Source: Xestospongia bergquistia (Eukaryota; Porifera; Demospongiae; Haplosclerida; Petrosiidae). From it: DNA of 64,000 nt. Positions 1-8,394 of the stretch are shown piece after piece (positions within the stretch are counted from its first letter, which is position 1; each line of letters starts with the position of its first letter). The translations under genes and the position numbers were made by a program. The notes beneath the pieces are model-generated. The model saw only the letters and a list, made by a program, of their open reading frames with translations, was not told where the DNA came from and did not search any database. The stretch is taken from the NCBI GenBank assembly GCA_963965975.1, contig OZ014415.1:3477001-3541000 (forward strand), written 5' to 3'.

Positions 1-1430
1 AGTGCTTCATCGTGTTTCTCTTGAGTTTCGCCAAACACAATGATATCATCACTAATATTGATTACACCTTGAATGTCTCTGACTTGTTCATTAATAGCAT
101 TCTGGAAAATCTCACTGGCTGAATTAGTTCCAAAATTCAGTCGTTTATACCTTCGTAATCCTTTGTGTGTTGCAAAAGTCGTGATATATCTACTTTGTGA
201 AGCTAAAGACAACTGGTGATATCCCGATCTCAAATCTAACTTGGAAAATACCGTTGCACCATTAAGAGAGTGTATCAAATCATCTACTGTGGGACTGGGG
301 TGCCGTTCTCTAAGTATAGCTCTATTTGCCATCCGCATATCAATGCATAAACGAACTTCACCATTCCTTTTGGGAATAATTACTAATGGAGAAATCCATG
401 GAGTAGGACTGTTTACCTTTTCGATGATGTCTTGTTTCTCTAATCTTTCCAGCTCAATCTCAACCTGCTTCCTCATGTGAAATGGAATTCGTCGTGCCGG
501 TTGTGCTACTGGAGTTACCGACTCATCTATGTACAACATTACTTCGTAGTCCTTTAATTTACCAACTCCTTCAAATACTTCAGCATACTGTTCTGTCAAC
601 TGTTTGATGTTCATAGCACAAACATTAACCTTAATTAGTCCAAGTTCTCGGGCTGTAATATAACTCATGAGAGAGCCATTTGTACCTTGAAGTACGTGGA
701 TTGTTGCGTTGATACTGCTATCTTTTGTTTGTACTTGTGCGTCAAATTGACCTAATACTTTTAAACATGACTGGGATCCATATGCACAAATTCGAGTGGA
801 TGAGTTTCGAAGGGTCACCTGTTTCCTCTTGTTGATTGTCATCAATGCTGATTCATCAATAATGTTGATTGATGCTCCCGTGTCAATTGTGACTTTAATT
901 GGTACTCCATTTATTTTGACCATCATCTCTGGGACTTTGCCAGTATTATCACCAAGAGTATAAACGTATTCTTCCTCACTGCCACTTGGCGTTGACTTTT
1001 CACTAATTTTACGAACACGAGATGGTTGTAGTTTGTTTCTAGTTTTATTATTTCCTCGACACATTTTTGCGAAGTGATTGAATTTTAAACATTTGTGACA
1101 CTGTTCACCTTTAGCAGGACACATTCCTTTGTTGTGTGTTTTCCCACATCGAGTACATTCATAAAGTGATACTTTAGGTTTCATTGACTGGGTTACTTTT
1201 GTTTTCGACTTAAACTGTTGATGTTTAATAACTCTTGCACTTTCGTGATTACTTGATTGTTCCATCCCACTGGCTAATCTCTCACTTTCTTCTAATGCTC
1301 TGGCTTTTGCTAGTAGTTTCTCAAGTGTGAGGTCATCTTCTCGTAACACATATCGTCTTAGGTGTTTTGATTTGCAATTTTGAATAATCATTGACCTGAG
1401 TTCCCTGTCAATATCAGCAAATTCAGTGGA
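1..1430 (-). pseudogene. gag C-terminus, protease and partial reverse transcriptase of the gypsy element
   Basis: This frame is open from about 1430 to the window edge. It begins with the capsid C-terminal segment EFADIDRELRSMIIQNC. About 100 codons on come two zinc knuckles, C-X2-C-X3-H-X4-C and C-X2-C-X4-H-X4-C (roughly 1055-1165), which bind nucleic acid. The retroviral-type aspartic protease active site DTGAS is at 870-884. Reverse transcriptase signatures follow: a VRLCIDMRMANRAI-like segment, motif A as KLDLRSGYHQL (about 211-240), a LNFGTNSASEIFQ segment, and the catalytic motif as ISDD (about 41-58) in place of YxDD. From memory, an ISDD form occurs in metazoan gypsy elements. The frame is cut by the window, not by a stop. 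It is called a pseudogene because it is out of frame with its gag start. Confidence 0.85.
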
Positions 1431-1791
1431 CAGCTAATTTTCTTAGCCTGGTTACAAATTGATCGATCGTTTCACCATCATGTTGTGTGATTTGTCGGAA
1501 CTGGAAAACTTCATAATCAATATTTTTCTTAGGTGTGAAATAATCATCTAGCTTCTTCATGGCGGACGCATAATCATTTCCTGCTTCTGGAATCGCTTCA
1601 AATATTTCTTGAGTTTCAGCTCCTGCCTGGTATAATAACAGAGCGCGTTTCTGTTGATCATCTGTGACTCCCACAGCCACTAGATATGTCTCGAAGCGTC
1701 GTTTCCATATTTTCCAACGTTGACTCAACGATGTCGGGTCCGAAATAGGATCAAACGGTGGAAGCGATGCCAAATCAAGCTTAGTAGCCAT
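1423..1791 (-). pseudogene. gag N-terminal region of the gypsy element, frameshifted
   Basis: The frame starts at an ATG (1791-1789) and runs 122 codons to a TGA at 1425-1423. The product has the composition of a retrotransposon capsid: FDP near the N-terminus, a WKRRFETYL-like segment, then a DYFTPKKN-like segment and a FRQ...GETIDQFVTRLRKLA segment that matches the conserved capsid region of gypsy gag proteins. The stop is not a natural end. The expected continuation (an EFADIDREL-like segment) follows at once in another frame, consistent with a net loss of two bases near 1424-1426. The copy therefore cannot make a full gag-pol by simple translation. Confidence 0.8.
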
Positions 1792-1970
1792 TTGGACTTA
1801 AAATGACCATAAAATATATCCTCTCGTCGCCAATTATAATGTTGTTTGATATACCAACAATCAGATTCTTTAAGATAACTCAATTCACAAAGTTAGACAT
1901 TAACAACACGAGGTCACACTTAATCACGTGACCAAATAATAATAACAATAATAATAAACATTACAATGTA
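1792..1970 (-). other. gypsy leader and probable inner end of an LTR
   Basis: Between the gag start and the AT-rich DNA upstream, the minus strand holds TTGGCGACGAGAGG (about 1821-1835), placed where a tRNA primer-binding site is expected. Just before it is a ...CAACA end near 1840 that could close an LTR. Further out are a GGTCAC...GTGACC inverted motif (about 1911-1932) and an AAT/ACA-type microsatellite (about 1936-1960). The outer LTR edge and any target-site duplication cannot be fixed without the second LTR. Confidence 0.35.
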
Positions 1971-2745
1971 CTATTTCTATTTTTTCTTGCATTCTCAAAC
2001 AAGGCTTTTCTTTGAGCAATTAGAGTATCAACAGTGACTATAACATATTCCTGTATAATAATAATTATAATGATAATTAATGACAGGCTGAGATAACAGT
2101 AACTATACACAGTAATCATAACTTTTATTATCTTTCTCCTTTTTAGCAATATCTGTAATTAAAACACTAACTTACATATGTGTTTGCTAGATATTCATCT
2201 AAGATTCCTTTCCCTTTTTTCTTCTTTGTTTCAACATTGATTAGTATATATGACAGCTATGAGTTCAATTGATGTATGCAGAAAGAATGGATGTGTTATA
2301 TGCAAACACACATGTCTCTAAAATAAATCCCATTTAGCTTTCTTGTCATGGGTAAACTTCATCAACATCTGTTTAAGGATTTGATTCCACCTTTCATCTA
2401 ATCCACACAGTACCAGAAAACAATATAATCTAATAATGTTGGTTAACGTACCAATAGGGGCATGTGGAGGAGTCGTAATTTCCAACCTTTGACAATGACA
2501 TTGTCTCCAGGGAACCCTGTGTGTTTTAGTGCAGTTTCTTTATCACCTGCCCTTTCTGCTAATTCATCCTGTTCACTATTATAATCATTAGATGTAAATT
2601 CTTGAACACACTAAAGGGTATATCATAGATATCACAGTGGTATATAAATGGCTCAGATTTTATGTACCTTAGAATACTTAGAATGATTGTTGTAGTGATG
2701 TAGTTGATATTGGTTGTTATCTTACATCTTTTTCACCATCTGTAG
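1971..2745. other. AT-rich stretch with no gene I can support
   Basis: There is no convincing coding frame on either strand. A frame around 2470-2590 on the plus strand reads PLTMTLSPGNPVCFSA-like residues, which vaguely resemble the start of an immunoglobulin-like domain and could be an upstream exon of the membrane-protein gene. It is short, soon reaches a stop and has no clear donor. Short AAT-type microsatellite runs occur near 2055-2080. Confidence 0.3.
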
Positions 2746-3104
2746 TTTCACTTACTCAAACTGATACATTGGTAAGACTTGATCACATCTAAATTCTGTT
2801 TAAAGTTCACTTTCAATTCTGAAATATAAGAAGCTTTCTTCCTAACAGTTATGTGAGTTTAAGATTAATCAACTTTATTATCATTAATTTTTCATGTAGA
2901 CACAGAATCTAAACCTCCATACACTTTAATAAGAAATACACATCTTTTGACAAATTTTTTGTTTACTTCAAGTGGTTCTATAGCTACATCTACACCAATT
3001 GTTACTGGAGGTAGATAAGCATTATGAATAAAAATAATAAGTTGACCATTTTATGTCAATTTTAGGCTCTTGTTTGTCACTTAGTCTTAGCTATTCTATT
3101 CTAG
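2746..3104 (+). other. stalk exon cassette 1 of the membrane-protein gene (putative exons)
   Basis: Three putative exons are delimited by AG/GT borders. The first, 2746-2771, precedes GTAAGAC and is one base short of its counterpart in cassette 2. The second, 2900-3010 (111 nt, phase 1 at both ends), encodes TESKPPYTLIRNTHLL and then SSGSIATSTPIVTG, a Ser/Thr-rich segment. The third, 3066-3104 (39 nt, phase 1 at both ends), encodes GSCLSLSLSYSIL. The intron between the last two is 55 bp. Symmetric phase-1 exons are typical of shuffled extracellular modules. Splicing is predicted by eye only, and upstream exons were not found. Confidence 0.42.
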
Positions 3105-3246
3105 GTATTAGCTATGTTGTGGTAGGTCCCTGTCACAATCTTGTAGCATTAATGGATGCTATTGTGATCAAACCTGTCACATTGTTAAAGACTGTTGTAT
3201 TGATGTTGCTGATATTGTCATTCTATTTCTTCTTCCTCTATTACAG

Positions 3247-3830
3247 TGTCACCTACTCCAAATTATACATTTAGTAAGACAAAATGAGAAGCTCCTTATT
3301 TCATATTTATAAGCATGTTTGGTTAAGAATACTATATCCAACATTGTATGTTCCATCTAACTTCAATTTGTGTAATGATTACTTTCAAAACAATTATTGG
3401 ATAATTTTAACTTATAATAATTTTACCTCAAAATCATATTACCTATGTTTTTGTAGGTATCAAATTTTAGTCGAGTCATAATTTACTTTTATTGTGTGTT
3501 TATATGAAGGTTTTCTTCCTAATATTTCAAGTGCAAAGTAGCAGCATATATTTTCATTAATAAAATATTATCTATTATTATAATAATTATAATAATTATC
3601 AATTTTATTACCATTTTTATATAGACACAGAATATGAAAATCCACACCCTTTTACAAGTAGTACACATCTTTTTCCACCTTCTAGCTTCAAGTGGTTCTA
3701 TAGTTTCACCTGGACCATTTGTTACTGGAGGTAAATGAGCACTATGAAAAAAATAAATTATTCATAATATGTTCATTTTAGGTTCATGTATGGCAATTAA
3801 TCTCAGCTATTCTAGTCAAAATCAAATTTA
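3247..3830 (+). pseudogene. stalk exon cassette 2, a decayed tandem copy of cassette 1
   Basis: The same three-part order recurs. A mini-exon at 3247-3273 (27 nt, phase 1, VSPTPNYTF) precedes GTAAGAC. A copy of the Ser/Thr exon lies at 3625-3730, and a copy of the SC...LSYS exon starts at 3782. The second exon is 106 nt against 111 in cassette 1, so its frame no longer matches. The third has lost the donor present at 3105-3106 in cassette 1 and runs into a stop. Only the mini-exon looks usable. The cassette therefore seems to be a tandem exon duplication that has decayed. Confidence 0.4.
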
Positions 3831-4258
3831 GTTTTATTGACATATATAAAGGTTTATTAGCTCATGTGTAAAATAACAGCATATGTAGTACTGATGTGAT
3901 ACTTAATTGTGATCATTTTATCTCTTACATTATGTCAGTACTCAGTATTACTACTTTTTATGCCTATTTAAAAATCTCGACACGCACAAGTAGTATACTC
4001 CTTCTAGCAAATATTAATCTTATTTTTTAAGTTGTTCTGTAGTTACTACATGTATGCCATACAATATACTTCCTATTACAACTATAACTATTAATCAAGT
4101 TGTCAATATATTCGAAATATGGTTATGTAGAAGGACACAGTGCATAAAACAATAGTTAGGTAACACATCTTATGTTTTATACTAAATACATGTCAGTGGC
4201 CATCCCTACATACCTTTATATACAGTGTTATATTATTTACCTAATATTTCTAATATAG
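3831..4258. other. intron-like AT-rich DNA with no recognisable gene
   Basis: This lies between the decayed cassette and the next convincing exon. It is AT-rich with stops in every frame on the plus strand. It ends in TTTCTAATATAG, a plausible splice acceptor for the exon at 4259. Nothing else was seen in it. Confidence 0.4.
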
Positions 4259-4755
4259 AATCCACACCTACTACCACAGTAATACCTTCAGTCCTTACTA
4301 CACCTACTGTAATAAGTCCCCTTACAGATAGACTTAGTAGTGGTTAGTTATATTACTACTGTTGTTCAATAACTCTCTTATATCTAGTCCATGATGGTAT
4401 TATTGCTGGTATTATTAGTAGTATTATTATCTTAATAATACTAATAACAAATATTACATTAACTATTATAGTAATCTTGATATATAAAGGTCAGTACTAT
4501 ATATAGTAATTATTTGTACTATTACCATTCTATGTGTGTCTCCTACTAGCATTTATTACTAAATACAGTAGAGCTGAGACTATTCCAGAAATACAAAATA
4601 TCTTCTCAAAACAAAATGAAGCCCATGGTACAATTGAAGGACCAGATCAACAGTCATCAATTGAAATATCAGAGAATATAGCATATAGTACAGTGGAACA
4701 ACAACCACAACTACCACAACTAATTACTCCTCCAATTTATGAGACAATAAATTAA
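4259..4755 (+). CDS. C-terminal three exons of a single-pass membrane protein with a tyrosine-motif tail
   Basis: The family was not recognised. Three exons fit with GT/AG borders, all in phase 1. Exon 4259-4342 (28 codons) encodes a Thr/Pro-rich stalk, including ESTPTTTVIPSVLTTPTVIS. Exon 4388-4489 (34 codons) encodes VHDGIIAGIISSIIILIILI and a further hydrophobic run ending in IYK, a clear transmembrane helix. Exon 4550-4755 encodes a polar tail and ends at TAA (4753-4755). The introns are 45 bp (4343-4387) and 60 bp (4490-4549). The tail holds IAYSTV, which fits the ITIM pattern (I/V/L/S-x-Y-x-x-I/V/L), and near its end YETI, an SH2-type tyrosine site. This layout suggests a signalling or adhesion receptor at the cell surface; ligand and partners are unknown. 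The N-terminal part lies upstream and was not found, so the gene may be incomplete or pseudogenised. A LINE sits directly downstream. Confidence 0.6.
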
Positions 4756-4761
4756 GATAAA

Positions 4762-4803
4762 AATAAACTACTATTGTTTGTTAATTTTATTGAATGGAAT
4801 AAA
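4762..4803 (+). promoter_or_regulatory. candidate polyadenylation signals of the membrane-protein gene
   Basis: AATAAA occurs at 4762-4767, seven bases after the stop codon, and again at 4798-4803. Both precede the point (about 4830) where LINE sequence becomes recognisable, so the transcript could end before the LINE or use sequence inside it. Confidence 0.4.
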
Positions 4804-4834
4804 CAGTATAATAAATTTATTTATTCCTACCTCA

Positions 4835-5459
4835 GCCAACAAGTCGATTAAGCCTGCTGTAGACAGAAATCTCAACATTGTAATATATGGAGTAAAGGAA
4901 TGCCCAAAAGGCACTTCCAAATTCAACAGGGCTGTGGTTGATCTTAAAAGTGTCACCTCCATCATTTCCAAACTAGACAGTTCCTTTAACGAATACTCAA
5001 TTAGAGACTCTCTCCGGCTTGGAAGATACCAAGAGGAAGCCGAATGTCCACGTCCACTCCTGGTAAAATTCAACAGAGCTGCAGATGTCTCCAAGGTCTT
5101 TTCTAAAAGAAACAGATTGGACAAATCTTTCATTATCAAGCCAGATCTGTCACCTACTGATAGAGCACAAGAATTAAGCTCTCCCTCTGAAGGAACGCTG
5201 GTCATTAATCCAGTCAAGGCACAGCAAAAGCAAAGTAAAAACCAAGGCTCTTGCATTTTCATCAAGGCATGGTCAAGTTATCAATCTCATGTTTCAGCGC
5301 TATCCTCAGCTTGGAGATGATGCCCCTAACAAGAGGACGTCCTCAGACAGAGAAGAACATGCTCCAGGCTTAGAAGATCTAACGCTTTCCCCAACTTCAG
5401 TTCCTGATCAAAGTTTTCCCCCTCCTTCTAATCCAGTGGCTTTTTACCACCAGGGTTAG
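4835..5459 (+). pseudogene. LINE ORF1 (RNA-binding domain), frameshifted
   Basis: From about 4846 the frame gives a NLNIVIYGVKECPKG segment, then SIRDSLRLGRY, RPLLVKFNRAADVSKVFSKR and IKPDLSPTDRA. This is the pattern I know from ORF1 proteins of invertebrate LINEs, which bind the element RNA. Near 5180-5190 the frame shifts. The expected LKERWSLIQ-like segment continues in another frame to a TAG at 5457-5459, after a Ser/Pro-rich tail. The frame is also open upstream to 4778, but those residues look unrelated to ORF1 and probably belong to flanking DNA. Confidence 0.72.
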
Positions 5460-5483
5460 TACCTCCGAGGACTGACTAACTGA

Positions 5484-8060
5484 CAATCTCAAAATTTGTC
5501 TCTGGAATTCACATAGCCTAGTAAACAAACTTCTCCAATTCCAATCATTTGTCTACTCATCCCCTTTTGATATCTATGCCATCACTGAAACCTAGCTGTC
5601 AAGTTACATATATGAAAATGAAATTCTGCCCAACAACTTTATTCTTTATCGTAAAGACAGGAATACCAGAGGTGGTGGGGTTCTTCTGGCTGTACATCAC
5701 AATATTCAATGTATTCTTCTTTCCTCTCCATCAAACTTAGAAGTCATTATAATTACTGTTGATATCAAAAAAAACTTCCTCTACCCTTTATCCTCTGTGT
5801 TGTTTACTCCTCACCCAACTCTAGTCAAGTCTACTTCCAGAACTTATTATCTTATCTGTCTACTCTCTCTTCTGCAAATTATCACATTATCATTACAGGA
5901 GATTTCAATTGCCCAGACATAGACTGGGATACACTGTCTAGCTCCTCCTCCACATCTACCATGATTTGCGATTTTGCATTTGATTTCAATCTGGAGCAAC
6001 TGGTGTCAGCCCCTACACATATCAAAGGGAATATTCTTGACATAGTTTTGACTAATTGCGACAATTATATCGACAACCTCACTATTCATCCTCACCAAGG
6101 ACTAAGTATTCAATCTGATTATTTTATACTATCATTTTCTATTGCCAAATCAAGACCTAGTCCTGACCTGATATCTCCCCGATATGTATATGACTATTCC
6201 AAAGCTGATTGGGATGGTCTTTCTTCTTATCTTCTTGATTACGATTTTGATTCCATTTTTCATCTCAATGATGTTGAAACCTGTTGGATGTCTCTCAAAC
6301 AATCACTTTTAACTGCTATGAGTTTGTTTGTTCCTAAGGTCAAACTCTGGGCACACCAACGCTCCAAGTGGTTTACTGCAAGCATCCAAAATCATTTGAA
6401 TAAAGTTCACTCACTTCGTAAGAAAGCTAGATCAACTCCTTCCCCTCAAAATTTATCTAATCTAGCCTTGTCTGAATCTCTCCTTCAAGCTGATATAGCT
6501 GAGGCAAAATTAAACTATGAATCGCACCTTGTGTCTACATTTGCTGCAAACAAAAACTACAAAATCTTTAACTACAGCGTTGTCTAACCACACATAACTC
6601 CCTGCCAGCTACTATTCGTTCAGACTCCTCAGAAGCAAGTTCTGACGTGGAAAAGGCCAATTTATTTAATCAATTCTTTCACTCTGTTTTTACCAGAAGC
6701 AACTACTCTTTACCCTCCCTGCAAGATTTTCCAGTAAATGGTGTCTCTATTAGTAAGATTACTTTCTCAGAGAGTGATGTATATGAAGTCTTTGCTACCC
6801 TCGACCCTAACAAAGCTATGGGTATTGATGGTATTGGCCCTAATGTTCTTAAGTACTGTGCTCTTTCACTATGTGGTCCTATTCATCACCTCTTCTCTCT
6901 CTGTGTTCGTCTTCACTCAATCCCTGCTGAATGACATCTACACTGCATCATCCCTATTTTTAAATCAGGGGACAAATCTCTAGTCCATAACTATAGACTT
7001 ATCTCTCTTTTGTGCTCCATCTCTAAAGTCCTGGAGATACTAATCTATAACAATATTATCGATCACGTCTTCTCCTCTATTTCCGATTTTCAGTTTGGTT
7101 TTCTCCAGCACAGTTCCACTATTCAACAGTTACTTCTATTCCTGAGCACGATTTTCAACTCCTTTGACCAGAGATCCCAAACGGACTGTATCTATCTTGA
7201 CCTACGAAAGGCTTTTGATACAGTTCCTCACAATGAGCTTTTATTCAAACTCTGGTTCATCGGCGATACAGGTAGCCTCTGGGAATTTTTTTGATCATAC
7301 CTACTACTGTCTCCTCTTCAATTATTCTTATCTTTGCTGATGACACAAAATGTTACAGACCTATCAGTTGCCCAAATGACTCCTTACTTCTTCAGAGAGA
7401 CCTTGACTCCATCTCAGAGTGGTGTGCGGCATGGAATTTGTCCTTTAACTCCACTAAATGTGCAGCTCTACACTTCTCTTGTTCTTCACCTTCTTCCTCT
7501 TCTACCTATTATTTGAATGGTAATTCAATTTCTGACATGGTATGTCACCGTGATCTAGGTATTATAATGTCCAGGGATCTGTCCTGGAGTAACCACTATG
7601 ACTATATTTCTGCTAAAGCATATAAGACCCTTGGCCTCATCTGCCGTTCATTCCATCATATCAGCTCTATCTCTACCAAAAGGACTCTTTACATCTCTAT
7701 TATTAGACCACAGATTCTCTATGGCTCTCAAATCTGGTGTCCCCATCTGATAAAGGACATTACCAAAATTGAGAATATTTAAAGGCGTGCTTCTAAATTT
7801 ATCTTAAATGACTTCCTCTCTGACTACAAGTCTTGCCTTCACTTCATATACTGCCTCTCATGATCTCCATGGAACTAAATGACATAATCTTTATGGTTAG
7901 ATGTCTCCAGTCTTCTCATTGCTGTATTGATATTCATAGTCTTATTTCTTTTAGCTCTTCTGACACTAGATCTGCTAGTTCCCATAAAATGATTCATTCC
8001 ATTTCCTCTACTAATTATTCTTGCCATTTCTTCTTTAATCAAATTCCAAGACTGTAGAAT
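5484..8060 (+). pseudogene. LINE ORF2: endonuclease and reverse transcriptase, multiply broken
   Basis: The endonuclease begins as NLKICLWNSHSLVNK. A TAG at 5593-5595 replaces a residue just after the catalytic-region motif ITET. YRKDRNTRGGGVLLAV and GDFNCPDIDWD (from 5898) follow, then NILDIVLTN and a SDYF segment (SDHF in most relatives). The open piece 5961-6587 ends at a stop near the endonuclease/RT linker. RT blocks follow: MGIDGIGPNVLK, a CIIPIFKSGDKS segment, YLDLRKAFDTVPH (7193-7231) and the catalytic FADD (7333-7344). Only about 34 codons separate the last two blocks. Related RTs have roughly 90-100 there, including the PQGS/LGPLLF block, so an internal deletion is present. A TAA interrupts the IENI-RRASKF segment near 7780, and the C-terminal part (7833-8057) is in another frame. 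Confidence 0.82.
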
Positions 8061-8361
8061 GCCCTTCCCCCAATTGATCTAGACTTGTCCATTAACACTA
8101 TCATAAGAAGCAGCTAACAAAATTCTTTTGGTTCTATTTTACCAACAAGTTTGACCCCACCAATCCCTGCTCATTCCATTTTGTTTGCCCATGCAGCAAA
8201 TGTTCTCTTTGTTCCCTTCCCTCACAATTCACTAGATCACTTTAATCAACTTCATCACTTAGGCTATTACTAGGACTTACTAATAGGCCCTCAGTTCAAT
8301 ACGCCTCTTACTTCTATCACTTAATATTCATCTCATTTTTATAATTCTATCACTGTTCTGT
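8061..8361 (+). other. LINE C-terminal and 3' untranslated part
   Basis: Translated fragments in shifting frames give LWNALPP-like and FTNKFDPTNP-CSFHFVCPC-like residues, the usual C-terminal Cys/His motif of this type of LINE ORF2. It then passes into a non-coding 3' end. No other gene is visible. Confidence 0.6.
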
Positions 8362-8394
8362 AAAATGATGATAATAATGATAATAATAATAAAA
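8362..8394 (+). repeat. LINE 3' tail, GATAAT/AAT microsatellite
   Basis: A run of ATGATGATAATAATGATAAT and further AATAAT units closes the LINE. Microsatellite rather than poly(A) tails are known in CR1/L2-type LINEs. The first satellite monomer (ATGCTAGTAGTATGAATACC) follows with no spacer. Confidence 0.75.

Larger units (their letters stand above)
1..1840 (-). mobile_element. Ty3/gypsy-type LTR retrotransposon, 5' portion, cut by the window edge
   Basis: Read on the minus strand, this stretch carries in order a non-coding leader, a gag start, two zinc knuckles, an aspartic protease and the first part of a reverse transcriptase. That is the gag-PR-RT order of Ty3/gypsy (Metaviridae-type) retrotransposons. 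The rest of pol (end of RT, RNase H, integrase) and the second LTR lie beyond position 1. One frameshift separates the gag start from the rest; otherwise the frame stays open for more than 1.4 kb, so the copy looks fairly young. The LTR could not be delimited because its partner is outside the window. Confidence 0.87.
4830..8394 (+). mobile_element. 5'-truncated, decayed APE-type non-LTR retrotransposon (LINE)
   Basis: The element has the order ORF1, apurinic-type endonuclease, reverse transcriptase, C-terminal cysteine motif, 3' microsatellite tail. That fits the Jockey/CR1/L2-like group of LINEs; I could not choose the clade. There is no 5' UTR and the ORF1 start is missing, as usual for 5' truncation. 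Several frameshifts, in-frame stops and one internal RT deletion make the copy dead. Its left edge is about 75 bases downstream of the stop codon of the membrane-protein gene. Its right edge abuts the satellite array with no intervening DNA. Confidence 0.88.

Noticed and set aside
241..480. Plus-strand 79-codon frame
   Set aside because: Antisense to the gypsy reverse transcriptase frame.
1961..2149. Minus-strand 62-codon frame near the gypsy leader
   Set aside because: Ile-rich translation of AAT microsatellite DNA with no recognisable domain.
3053..3481. Two short plus-strand frames (3053-3274 and 3284-3481) as small membrane proteins
   Set aside because: The first runs through a predicted exon and into intron-like DNA, and its hydrophobic end comes from a polypyrimidine tract before a splice acceptor. 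The second is AT-rich intron-like sequence without supporting features.
4771..5265. Minus-strand frame of 164 codons opposite LINE ORF1
   Set aside because: It is the antisense shadow of a clearly recognised ORF1 domain.
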